From Melaminivora sp034675505 (GTDB taxonomy: Bacteria > Pseudomonadota > Gammaproteobacteria > Burkholderiales > Burkholderiaceae_C), in contig JAUCDD010000018.1 of assembly GCA_034675505.1 (NCBI GenBank), positions 186,001 to 250,000 of the forward strand: DNA of 64,000 nt, read 5' to 3'. Shown piece after piece: positions 1 through 7,410 of the stretch. Under the pieces are notes generated by a model. The model was not told the DNA's origin. It searched no databases and worked only from the letters and a program-made list of their open reading frames with translations. Both the position numbers and the translations under genes were made by a program. The stretch's first letter is position 1. Each line of letters opens with the position of its first letter.

Positions 1-197
1 TGGATGCGGTGGCCGACGTGGTGGCACTGCCGGCTGGCGCCATCAAGGCAGCGCCGCAATTCCAGGGCCAGGTGGACGCCTCGTTCGTGCGCGGCATTGC
101 CACCGTGGGCGAGCGCATGCTGATCGTGGTGGACATCGAATCCTTGCTGAGCGGCGCCGAGATCGGCCTGGTGCAGCGGGCCGCCGCCAGCGCCTGA
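1..197 (+). CDS. cheW: CheW-like chemotaxis coupling protein, C-terminal end (5' part outside window)
   Basis: Only the last 64 or so codons are present; the frame is open to the left edge. The residues run DAVADVVALPAG, then an acidic/aromatic stretch, then GIATVGERMLIVVDIESLL, which is the usual end of the CheW SH3-like fold, where the last strand carries the VVDIE motif before a short helical tail. CheW bridges chemoreceptors to the CheA kinase in the cytoplasm. No other chemotaxis gene is visible, so it could equally be a CheW-type coupler of another array (for example a PilI-like protein). Calling the domain is safe; calling the exact paralogue is not. Confidence 0.75.
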   Translation, partial: DAVADVVALPAGAIKAAPQFQGQVDASFVRGIATVGERMLIVVDIESLLSGAEIGLVQRAAASA

Positions 198-226
198 GCG
201 CGGCCCCGAGCGGCCCCAGGCAACTT

Positions 227-1448
227 TCACGGCAGGCGGCGCCAGGGGCTGCGCGCCTGCAGGTCCTGCAGGTAGTGGGCCATCCCCTCGTCCTCGCGCT
301 CCAGGAACCGCTCCACCGCCTGGGCAAACGCCGGGTGCGCCAGCCAGTGCGCGCTGCCGGCCTGCACCGGCAGCAGCGCCCGCGCCATCTTGTGCTCGCC
401 CTGCGCCCCGCCCTCGAAGCGGCGCACGCCCTGCGCGATGCACCACTCTATGGGCTGGTAGTAGCAGGCCTCGAAGTGCAGCTGGTCCACGCGCGCGAGC
501 GCGCCCCAGTAGCGCCCATAGGCCACCGGGCCGCCGTGCCCGGCGCCTTCGCCCTGCACGGCAACCAGGCTGGCCGCGATGGCCCGGCCCTCGCGCTCGG
601 CGACGAACAGCACCCAGGCGTCCGGCATGTGCTGCGCCATGCGGGCGAAGAAATCGCGCGTGAGGTAGGGCGCGTTGCCGTGCTCCAGGTAGGTGCGCTC
701 ATAGCAGCGGTAGAAAAAAATCCCAGTCGGCGGGCGTGATCGCCTGGCCGCTCAGCACGCGGAAGGTCACGCCGGCTTCGCGCACGCGGCGGCGCTCCTG
801 GCGGATCTTCTTGCGCTTTTCCTGGTTCAGGCTGCCCAGGAAGTCCTCGAAGTCGCCAAAGCCGCCGCCGCCGTGCGGGCGAGCGTTGTGCCAGTGGAAC
901 TGCACGGTGTGGCGCAGCATCAGCCCGCACGCGCGCGCGGCGGCGATGTCCTCGTCGGCCCCGAACAGCAGGTGCAGCGACGACAGCTGCGCCTGCTGCG
1001 CCCAGGCGATGGCGGCGCGCAGCGTGGCGGCGCGGGCCGGGCCGTCCAGCGCCAGCACGCGCGTCCCCGGCACCGGCGTGAACGGTACGGCCAGCACGGC
1101 CTTGGGGTAGTACTGCAAGCCGTGGCGCGCATAGGCCTGCGCCCAGGCCTGGTCGAATACATATTCGCCATAGGAATGCGCCTTGGCGTATGCCACGCAG
1201 GCCCCGCACAGCGCGCCGCGCTGCCAGAGCGTGAGGTAGGTCGGCGACCAGCCGGTGCGCGGCGTGGCGCTGCCGCTGTCCTCCAGGGCCGCCAGGTAGG
1301 CGTGGCGCATGAAGGGCGTGGGCCGTGGCTGGCGCGCCAGCAAGGCGTCCCAGGCGGCTGCATCGACCTGGCTGGCCGACGGGGCCAGGCGCAGCTCGTA
1401 CCCCGCATCCGCAGGCGGCGCAGGTTCAGACGGCGACCACAGTGCCAC
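227..1448 (-). pseudogene. COG3146-type N-acyltransferase (GNAT-like), frameshifted
   Basis: Two reading frames on the minus strand join into one protein of about 400 residues of the COG3146 (DUF482, GNAT-like acyltransferase) type. The upstream frame ends ...ITPADWDFF and then falls out of frame in a run of seven T (minus strand, 714-720). With six T it continues as FYRCYERTYLEHGNAPYL and joins the downstream frame that holds the acyl-CoA-binding-like half (MPDAWVLFVAEREG...). The likely start is GTG near 1448, just inside the end of the upstream metallophosphoesterase gene (stop at 1426), so the two are translationally coupled. The substrate is unknown. Because the break is in a homopolymer and both halves look intact, a sequencing error is more likely than a dead gene. 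Confidence 0.7.
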
Positions 1449-2883
1449 GCAGCGCTCCGCAGACGGTGTGTTCCTGCCGGACGTGCCGGCGCAGGGCCTC
1501 GATGGCGTCCATGCCCACCTCGCGCCGCTGGCGGCCATACCGGTGCGGCACGCCCTGGGCGCTGACGAAGGCGGCGGTGTAGGTCTTGTCGCGCTCCAGG
1601 GCCCGGCCTTCGACGAAGAATTCCTGGATGCGCAGCCCTGCCGGGTTCTCGATCTTGAAATAGATGTTCACGCCCCGGCAGCGCTTCACGAAGCCGCCCA
1701 TCTGCTGGTACGGGTCGGCCGAGAAGGTCTTCTCCAGGTTCTCCTCCATCATGTCCCACAGCTCGGCGCCGCTCAGCTGCACGACTTCCACCGGGGGGTT
1801 GGTGGGAATGATGTTCCACAGGTCGTTCATGGTCAGCGGGGCGCCGGCCGGTATCGGCGCGCCGTAGCGCCAGCCGTTGGAAAACGCGATCTGCGTGCCT
1901 GCCGCCTGGGCGATGGCGTCCAGCAGCACGTTGTCCATGCTCGCCTCCAGCGTGGTGTAGCGGTTCAGGTCGCTGGCCGTGCGGCCGACCACTTCGTCCA
2001 GCATGGCCTGGTGGGGCGCGTGGATGGACTCGACCAGGGCCTGCATGGGCGGGTCGGACGGGATGCGCTCGTCCAGGGCGATGAGCTGGTGCGAAACGCT
2101 GACCTGGCCGTCGCCGGCCAGCTCCACGTCCAGCCGGCCCACGAACGACGCGTGGCAGCCCGATTGCATGATCACCGCGCCATTCACCCGCGCCGGCTCG
2201 GTCATGCGGTTGTGCGTATGGCCGCTGAGCAGGATGTCGATGCCATCCACTTCGCGGGCCAGCTGGCATTCCTGTGGAAAGCCCAGGTGCGACAGCACCA
2301 CGATCAGCTCGGCGCCCTCGTGCTCGCGCAGGTACCGGATATGGCGCGGCAGCTCGTCGCGGCCCAGCGTGAAGTACAGGCCCTCGCTGCAGCGCTGCGG
2401 GAAGCTCTTGTCGATGATGTAGGCGGCAATGCCTATCACTGCCACCTTGATGCCGCCGCGCTCCAGCAGCAGCCAGGGCGCGAACGGCGCGGCGCCGCCA
2501 TCCTTGCGGTGGCAATTGCAGGCCAGCAGGGGGTGGTTCAGGCGCCGGCTGATGTCGTGCAGCTGCTGCGGGCCGTAGATGAAGTCCCAGTGCACCGTCC
2601 AGGCGTCCAGGCCCAGCGCGTTCAGCGGCTCGACGAACGCCTCGCCGCGCGAGTGCACCGCCGCGAACGTGCCGTGCAAGGTGTCGCCGTTGTCCAGCGC
2701 AATCACGGCATCGGCGCCGCACTCGGCCCGCACCTGGTCGAAGCAGCCCTTGATCCGGGCGTAGCCCCCGATCACCTCGTGGCGCACCCCCTGGCCGGTG
2801 CGAAACATCTCCCGGTGGGGCTGCAGGTAGCCGTGCGTGTCGTTGATCTGCAAGAGCGTCAACCTGCGGGCAGACTCTGTCAT
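1426..2883 (-). CDS. Cytosolic-looking metallophosphoesterase / 5'-nucleotidase (UshA/SoxB-like fold)
   Basis: The 485-residue protein has the metal-binding blocks of the calcineurin-like phosphoesterase domain in order: INDTHGYL near residue 14, DNGDTLHG near 65, LSHLG near 205 and LSGHTHN near 225. A C-terminal 5'-nucleotidase domain follows, with the substrate-specificity stretch FSNGWRYG and WNIIPTNPP. This architecture hydrolyses nucleotides or other phosphate (or thiosulfonate) esters. UshA and SoxB are exported, but here the N-terminus (MTESARRLTLLQIND) enters the domain at once with no signal peptide, so the enzyme probably acts in the cytoplasm. Its stop overlaps the start of the downstream acyltransferase. 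The true substrate cannot be read from the sequence. Confidence 0.8.
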   Translation of the reverse strand: MTESARRLTLLQINDTHGYLQPHREMFRTGQGVRHEVIGGYARIKGCFDQVRAECGADAVIALDNGDTLHGTFAAVHSRGEAFVEPLNALGLDAWTVHWDFIYGPQQLHDISRRLNHPLLACNCHRKDGGAAPFAPWLLLERGGIKVAVIGIAAYIIDKSFPQRCSEGLYFTLGRDELPRHIRYLREHEGAELIVVLSHLGFPQECQLAREVDGIDILLSGHTHNRMTEPARVNGAVIMQSGCHASFVGRLDVELAGDGQVSVSHQLIALDERIPSDPPMQALVESIHAPHQAMLDEVVGRTASDLNRYTTLEASMDNVLLDAIAQAAGTQIAFSNGWRYGAPIPAGAPLTMNDLWNIIPTNPPVEVVQLSGAELWDMMEENLEKTFSADPYQQMGGFVKRCRGVNIYFKIENPAGLRIQEFFVEGRALERDKTYTAAFVSAQGVPHRYGRQRREVGMDAIEALRRHVRQEHTVCGALRGTVVAV

Positions 2884-3123
2884 GGGCGTACTCCTGTGGC
2901 GGCCAGGCCATCATAGGGGGCATGCAGGCCTGCACAAAAATCGGGCAGCGGCACGCTCTCCCTTGCAAATCAAGCAGTTGGGCCAACAGTCCTGTGGCTT
3001 GCACGAGTTGTCCACAGACCTGTCCAGAGCTGGCGGGGATAACCAGCCGCCGCCGGCGGCGGCACGGCGCGCGCATAATCCGGCCAGCCATTTTTTGCCC
3101 GTCCGTCCCAGGAGCTCTTCGCC

Positions 3124-3462
3124 ATGCACATGATCACTGCCGTCATCAAGCCGTTCAAGCTGGAGGAGGTGCGCGAGGCCCTGGCTGAATGCGGGGTGAC
3201 GGGCCTGACGGTGACGGAGGTCAAGGGTTTTGGCCGGCAAAAGGGCCATACCGAGCTGTATCGCGGCGCCGAGTACGTGGTGGACTTCCTGCCCAAGGTG
3301 AAGATCGAGGTCGTGGTGCAGGGCGACGACGTCGAGCGCTGCGTGGACGCCATCGTCGCCGCAGCGCGCACCGGCAAGATCGGCGACGGCAAGATTTTCG
3401 TGACGGCCGTCGAGCGCGTGGTGCGCATCCGCACCGGAGAACTGGACGAAGCGGCGATCTGA
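3124..3462 (+). CDS. glnB: Nitrogen regulatory protein P-II
   Basis: This is a 112-residue PII signalling protein. It carries the T-loop signature GRQKGHTELYRGAEY, with Tyr51 as the uridylylation site, and the C-terminal signature TGKIGDGKIFV. PII senses 2-oxoglutarate, ATP and ADP and controls GlnE/adenylyltransferase and NtrB. An AGGAG about ten bases upstream supports the ATG chosen; a second ATG two codons in is also possible. No amtB follows, which argues for the GlnB paralogue over GlnK. The gene stands alone between leftward genes on both sides. The 240 bases upstream hold no clear sigma-54 site that I can see. Confidence 0.95.
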   Translation: MHMITAVIKPFKLEEVREALAECGVTGLTVTEVKGFGRQKGHTELYRGAEYVVDFLPKVKIEVVVQGDDVERCVDAIVAAARTGKIGDGKIFVTAVERVVRIRTGELDEAAI

Positions 3463-3527
3463 CCGCGCGGCGGCTCAGCGCCTGTTTGCCGCCTTGCGGG
3501 CAGGATGAAAAGATCGCAAGCAGGCTC

Positions 3528-4124
3528 TCAGATCACGCTGCGCAGCGGCACCGCGGCGCCCTTGCGCGCCCCGGCCTGCTGCACCAGCTCTGCCAGCAGC
3601 GCGTCGACCTGGCTGCCCACGCTGATCAACCCCATCTGCCACTCGCCCATCAGGCCGCTGGCGACGCTGTGGCGCAGGAACTGCAGCAGCGCGGCGTAGT
3701 AGCCATCCTGGTCCAGCAGCCCGACCGGCTTGTCGTGGTAGCCCAGCTGGCGCCAGGTCCATACCTCGAACAGCTCCTCCAGCGTGCCGATGCCGCCGGG
3801 CAGGGCGACGAAGGCGTCGCTGCGCTCGGCCATCATGGCCTTGCGCTCGTGCATGGTGGTGACGATGTGCAGCTCATCGCACATCTCGTTGGCCAGCTCC
3901 TTGTCCACCAGCGACTGCGGAATCACGCCGACCACGCGCCCGCCCGCCAGCCGCGTGGCTTCGGCCACCGTGCCCATCAGCCCGCTGCGCCCGCCGCCAT
4001 AGACCAGCTGGCCGCCGTGGCTGCCGATGAACCGGCCGGCGGCCTTGGCGGCTTCGGCGAAACGCGGATCGCTGCCGGTGCGCGAGCCCAGGTACACGCA
4101 GATGGAGAAGGCGGCGTCAGCCAT
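3528..4124 (-). CDS. LOG family protein (nucleoside 5'-monophosphate phosphoribohydrolase type)
   Basis: The protein has 198 residues with a Rossmann-like fold. The family hallmark PGGIGTLEELFEVWTW is near residue 100, preceded by GGGRSGLMG and a conserved ERK (MHERKAMM). LOG proteins remove ribose 5-phosphate from cytokinin riboside monophosphates or from AMP; in bacteria the physiological substrate is often unknown. The ATG at 4124 was chosen because the family begins a few residues before the first strand (FSICVYLGS). That start overlaps the stop of the diacylglycerol kinase gene by eight bases, so the two are co-transcribed. An upstream in-frame extension to 4232 looks like read-back into that gene. 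Confidence 0.88.
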   Translation of the reverse strand: MADAAFSICVYLGSRTGSDPRFAEAAKAAGRFIGSHGGQLVYGGGRSGLMGTVAEATRLAGGRVVGVIPQSLVDKELANEMCDELHIVTTMHERKAMMAERSDAFVALPGGIGTLEELFEVWTWRQLGYHDKPVGLLDQDGYYAALLQFLRHSVASGLMGEWQMGLISVGSQVDALLAELVQQAGARKGAAVPLRSVI

Positions 4125-4536
4125 GCAGGAAGATCCTCTGAACAAAAGCGGCGGCAAAGGTCGCGCCGCACAACAGCAGGCTGAGCAGTACTGCGGCGCT
4201 GCCCATGTCCTTGGCCCGGCGCGACAGTTCATGCCACTCGGGGCCGATGCGGTCGACGGTGGCCTCTATGCCCGAGTTGAGCAGTTCGGTGACCAGCACC
4301 AGCACCACGGTGGCCGCCAGCACGGCCACCTCAACCCAGTTGCGCCCCAGCCAGGCAGCCGCTGGCAGCAGCACCATGGCCAGGCAGGCCTCCAGCCGGA
4401 AGGCCTTTTCAGCCCAGCCGTCCGCCAGGCCGCGCAGCGAGTGGCGCGTGGCGTGCAGCAGGCGCTCCAGGCCGGTGCGCTGCTTGTGGATGGCCGCCGC
4501 GTGCTGCGGGCCGCCGGTGCGCTGGCCCTCAGGCAC
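4117..4536 (-). CDS. dgkA: Diacylglycerol kinase
   Basis: This small integral membrane kinase phosphorylates diacylglycerol to phosphatidate and recycles lipid released during envelope glycan synthesis. The sequence shows three membrane spans and the invariant signature ELLNSGIEATVDRIG followed by HELSRRAKDMGSAAV, matching DgkA closely. The start is uncertain. I chose GTG at 4536, giving about 139 residues, because longer reading frames run into the RDD gene; the conserved part begins only at KQRTGLERLLHATRHS. The gene lies between the RDD gene (overlapping by eight bases) and the LOG gene, in one leftward operon. Confidence 0.88.
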   Translation of the reverse strand: MPEGQRTGGPQHAAAIHKQRTGLERLLHATRHSLRGLADGWAEKAFRLEACLAMVLLPAAAWLGRNWVEVAVLAATVVLVLVTELLNSGIEATVDRIGPEWHELSRRAKDMGSAAVLLSLLLCGATFAAAFVQRIFLHG

Positions 4537-5122
4537 GGCGGCTGCGTCCCTGGTGCGGGCGCGGCGCTGCCTGCTGGTGGATGAGCCGGGTGCCGGCCAG
4601 GGCGTCGTGCAGGAATTGCTGCTGCGGATGCAGGCGGCTGAGCAGCGCCCAGCAGGCGGCCCAGGCCGCCATTGCGGCTGCGCCCTGCGCCGCCGGCAGC
4701 TGCAGGTAGGCGGCCAGCGCCAGGGGCGGCAGGAACCACAGCCAGCACAGCGCATAGCGCACCAGCGCGCGGCGCTGGGTGAGGGCGCGGCCGCAGCGAT
4801 CGACCACGCGGATGTGCCAGGTCTTCATGGCCAGGGTGTGCCCGCGCGACCAGAACCAGGTGAAATAAATGCCGAAGACCACGAACAGGAAGGCCTGCAG
4901 CGCATGGCGGTTGTCCAGCGCATGGCGCGTCTGCGTGAGCGTGCCGAACAGGTAGCCGGCAATGAACACCACGCCAAACATCAGCATGCCCTCGTACAGC
5001 CAGCACGCCATGCGCCGGCGCAGCGGCGGGGCCATCAGCGGCGTGCAGAAGATCGGCGCGGCGGGCGCCGGGTCTGCGGTGCTGGCGCTTGGCGGCTGCC
5101 CGGGCAGGGGTGAAGCAGGCAT
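4529..5122 (-). CDS. RDD family membrane protein
   Basis: The protein is 197 residues. A proline/alanine-rich N-terminus of about 30 residues is followed by an RDD-type domain: LRRRMACWLYEGMLMFGVVF (span 1), a second span around FLFVVFGIYFTWFW, then GHTLAMKTWHIRVVDRCG and a further hydrophobic segment. The arginine and aspartate positions that name the family (R in RRRM, D in VVDR) are visible, with the first Asp replaced by Glu in this copy. Function is unknown; some RDD proteins are linked to ion or osmolyte transport. The start at 5122 is the first ATG before the domain. Confidence 0.8.
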   Translation of the reverse strand: MPASPLPGQPPSASTADPAPAAPIFCTPLMAPPLRRRMACWLYEGMLMFGVVFIAGYLFGTLTQTRHALDNRHALQAFLFVVFGIYFTWFWSRGHTLAMKTWHIRVVDRCGRALTQRRALVRYALCWLWFLPPLALAAYLQLPAAQGAAAMAAWAACWALLSRLHPQQQFLHDALAGTRLIHQQAAPRPHQGRSRRA

Positions 5123-5193
5123 CTGTGCAGGCAAGGTGAGCGATTCAGGGTGCGGCGCCGTCCAGGCGCCGCAGCGGCATTGCCCGTCCTGTC

Positions 5194-6042
5194 CTATTGC
5201 GGCGGATGCAGGGGCGCTGCGCTGCCGCTGACGGGCGGCGGCTCGCGCTCCTGGGACGGCTCGGGCGGTAGCGGCGGCAGGGCCGAGCCCAGGGCGGAGG
5301 GCGTCTCGACGGGCCTGGTTTCTACCACAACCGGCGCAGGGGCCGGGGCGGGCGCCGGCACGGGCACTGGCAGGGCCTGGGGAATGTGGGCCTGGCTGGG
5401 GCGCGGAATCTTGGGCGGATTGGCGATGGCCGCCGGGGCATTGCTGGCCGCCGGCACCCGGGCCAGCTTGCGTGGGCTGGGCCGGACAGCGGGCGCGGCG
5501 CCTGCCGGGCGCGGCTGCGCCTTGGCGGCCAGGCGCTTGCGCTCGTCCTCGCTGAGGGCCTGGTAGGCCTCCCACTTGGCGCGCTTGCTGTCCGGCTTCA
5601 GGGCGTTGGTGGCGGCGTAGTTCAGCCGGGCCTGGCTGCGCTGCTGGGCGCTCAGGCTGGACCAGTCGGTCAGGCGGGCGAGCATTTTCTCCTGCTCGTC
5701 GGGCTCCAGGGTATGGAATTCGGCGGCCAGCTTCAGCCAGTGGCGCTTTTGCACTTCCGTCAGCACGCTCCAGCGGTTGGCCAGCGGGTACAAGGCCTCC
5801 TTCTGGCTGGTGGTCAGCTCGCTCCAGGAGGGGCCGGCCTCAGGGCGCCCGGGAGCGCGCGCATCCACGGCGGTGCGCTGGCGGATGTCGGCCAGCGCCT
5901 GCGCGGGCAGGGGCGTGCCGGGCGCCATGCGGATCCAGCCCACGACGCGCACGCCCGTCACGGCCAGGCCGATCAGCAATGCCAGTGCCAGTATCCAGGC
6001 GGGCGTGATGAAGGAGGTGTGGTGCGGCGGCGAAGCGGTCAT
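5194..6042 (-). CDS. DUF3106-domain protein, membrane-anchored
   Basis: The protein is 282 residues. One transmembrane helix near residues 15-35 (AWILALALLIGLAVTG) is followed by a tryptophan-rich helical region of the DUF3106 type (WSVLTEVQKRHWLKLAAEF, MLARLTDWSSLSAQQR) and then a long proline/alanine/valine tail of about 110 residues with runs of alternating P-A. The topology suggests a periplasmic helical domain and an unstructured tail. It sits downstream of the sigma factor and DUF3619 gene in the same direction; this four-gene order recurs, from memory, in Comamonadaceae. No function is known. Confidence 0.75.
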   Translation of the reverse strand: MTASPPHHTSFITPAWILALALLIGLAVTGVRVVGWIRMAPGTPLPAQALADIRQRTAVDARAPGRPEAGPSWSELTTSQKEALYPLANRWSVLTEVQKRHWLKLAAEFHTLEPDEQEKMLARLTDWSSLSAQQRSQARLNYAATNALKPDSKRAKWEAYQALSEDERKRLAAKAQPRPAGAAPAVRPSPRKLARVPAASNAPAAIANPPKIPRPSQAHIPQALPVPVPAPAPAPAPVVVETRPVETPSALGSALPPLPPEPSQEREPPPVSGSAAPLHPPQ

Positions 6043-6083
6043 GCAGTGCGGGTCAGCACGGAGCGCGAGCAGGAATCAGTCAT

Positions 6084-6548
6084 TCAGGGATGGCTGCTGG
6101 ACACCCGCAAATATTGCACGAAACCCGGATCCGTGTAGGCGGAAGGCGGCAGGTCGTCGGCCAGCAGCGCGGCGTCCACCTCGGCCATCTCGGTGGCCAG
6201 GCTCTCGTCCTGCGAGACATTGACGAACACCAGCCCGGCCAGCAGCGCCAGCAGTGGAACCGCCGAGGCCAGCGCCGGCCACCACCTGCCGCGGCCGGAG
6301 TCGCCGCCGCCGCCCAGCAGTGCCGCGCCATTGCCGGCGTGGATGACCACAGGGGCCGGCGCGGCGCGGTGGACCGGCAGGGCGACGCGCTTGCGCCTTG
6401 CAAGCGCCTGCATGCGCGCGGCGCGCAGGCGTTCGGCGATGTCGTAGGGCAGATCGCTGCTGGCCTCGCTCAGGCGCGCGGCGACGCGGCGCGCATAGGC
6501 ATCGCCCGCCAGGGCGGCTGCGGCGGTGGGCTCGGGGGGGCGGTTCAT
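6084..6548 (-). CDS. DUF3619 membrane protein, possible anti-sigma partner
   Basis: The protein is 154 residues. A cytoplasmic N-terminal segment of about 90 residues is rich in Ala/Arg and carries the DUF3619-like ARRVAARLSEASSDLPYDIAE block. One transmembrane helix follows (ALASAVPLLALLAGLVFVNV), then a short acidic periplasmic end with LADDLPPSAYTDPGFVQYL. Its ATG overlaps the stop of the sigma factor gene as ATGA, so the two are translationally coupled. That coupling, and the cytoplasm-helix-periplasm layout, are what one expects of an anti-sigma factor, but no zinc-binding ZAS motif is visible. The role is inferred from context only. Confidence 0.7.
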   Translation of the reverse strand: MNRPPEPTAAAALAGDAYARRVAARLSEASSDLPYDIAERLRAARMQALARRKRVALPVHRAAPAPVVIHAGNGAALLGGGGDSGRGRWWPALASAVPLLALLAGLVFVNVSQDESLATEMAEVDAALLADDLPPSAYTDPGFVQYLRVSSSHP

Positions 6549-7114
6549 AGCGCGATTCCTTTGGCTTTCAATGTCCGGCTCAGCGTCTGCACGGCGCGAA
6601 AGCAGTGGGTCTTGACGCTGCCTTCCGAGCAGCCCATGGCGGCTGCTGTCTCGGCGACGTCCATTTCTTCCCAGTAACGCAGCAGAAATGCCTCGCGTTG
6701 ACGCGCGGGCAGCGCCTGGATCTCGGTCTCTATGCTGTGCAGTATCTGCTGGCGGCGCACGAGGTCTTCGGCGCTTTGCACGGCCTCGCCCTCGGGCACG
6801 CCGGAATGCACCTCCAGCAGGTCGAAGCCGCCGCCCTCGTCGTCGGGGCCTTCGAAGTCGCCCAGGTTGGTGAACAGGGCGTTGCGCGTCTTCTGGCGGC
6901 GGAACCAGTCCAGCGTACTGTTGGTGAGGATGCGCTGGAACAGCATGGGCAACTCGCCCACGGGCTTGTCGCCATAGTGTTCGGCCAGCTTCATCATGCT
7001 GTCCTGGACAATATCCAGCGCCGATTCCTCGTTGCGCACGTGATAGAGCGTGCGCTTGAAGGCACGTTTATCGACGCTCTTGAGGAAATCGGATAACTCT
7101 TGCTCGGTGGCCAA
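6545..7114 (-). CDS. ECF-type RNA polymerase sigma factor
   Basis: The 189-residue protein has sigma region 2 (RNEESALDIVQDSMMKLAEHY, then LPMLFQRILTNSTLDWFRRQK), an acidic linker (GPDDEGGGFDLLEVHSG), and region 4 (LPARQREAFLLRYWEEMD followed by the helix-turn-helix VAETAAAMGCSEGSVKTH). It should direct RNA polymerase to promoters of an extracytoplasmic-function regulon. It heads a leftward module with the DUF3619, DUF3106 and RDD membrane proteins, so the regulon may concern the envelope. The upstream 296 bases up to ilvB must hold two divergent promoters; I see no clear ECF consensus there. Confidence 0.87.
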   Translation of the reverse strand: MATEQELSDFLKSVDKRAFKRTLYHVRNEESALDIVQDSMMKLAEHYGDKPVGELPMLFQRILTNSTLDWFRRQKTRNALFTNLGDFEGPDDEGGGFDLLEVHSGVPEGEAVQSAEDLVRRQQILHSIETEIQALPARQREAFLLRYWEEMDVAETAAAMGCSEGSVKTHCFRAVQTLSRTLKAKGIAL

Positions 7115-7410
7115 AGGCAGCGAGCCCCGTTGGCGGGGCGGGTGGGCGCGGGGCGTTGCCGACTGGCACGCGGCGCCACGGGGGGATGATTGGCGATTAT
7201 CGCACCGGGGTGAAAATATTTTCCCGGGCGCCGGCGCGGCGCTTTATTGCAGTGCAATAATTGCCTGATCCGAACAAGGCAAACGGGTCCCGGTCCGGCG
7301 CAACACGCACTGCGTCCATGTCCTGGATCTCAAGTCTCGAGGCGGCTCCACAAGGGCACGACCAAGAGGCACCCAAGGTTTTTCGTCAGAGAAATTCACA
7401 AAGGTTGATC

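Noticed and set aside
3008..3016. TTGTCCACA, one base away from a DnaA box
   Set aside because: Only one such site, with no AT-rich unwinding element or dnaA/dnaN nearby; not evidence of an origin.
3124..3462. glnK instead of glnB
   Set aside because: There is no amtB next to the gene, and the sequence follows GlnB closely; the PII paralogue cannot be decided more firmly from one copy.
7115..7410. A branched-chain leader peptide ahead of ilvB
   Set aside because: No short frame rich in Val, Leu or Ile and no terminator hairpin with a T-tract is present in the spacer.
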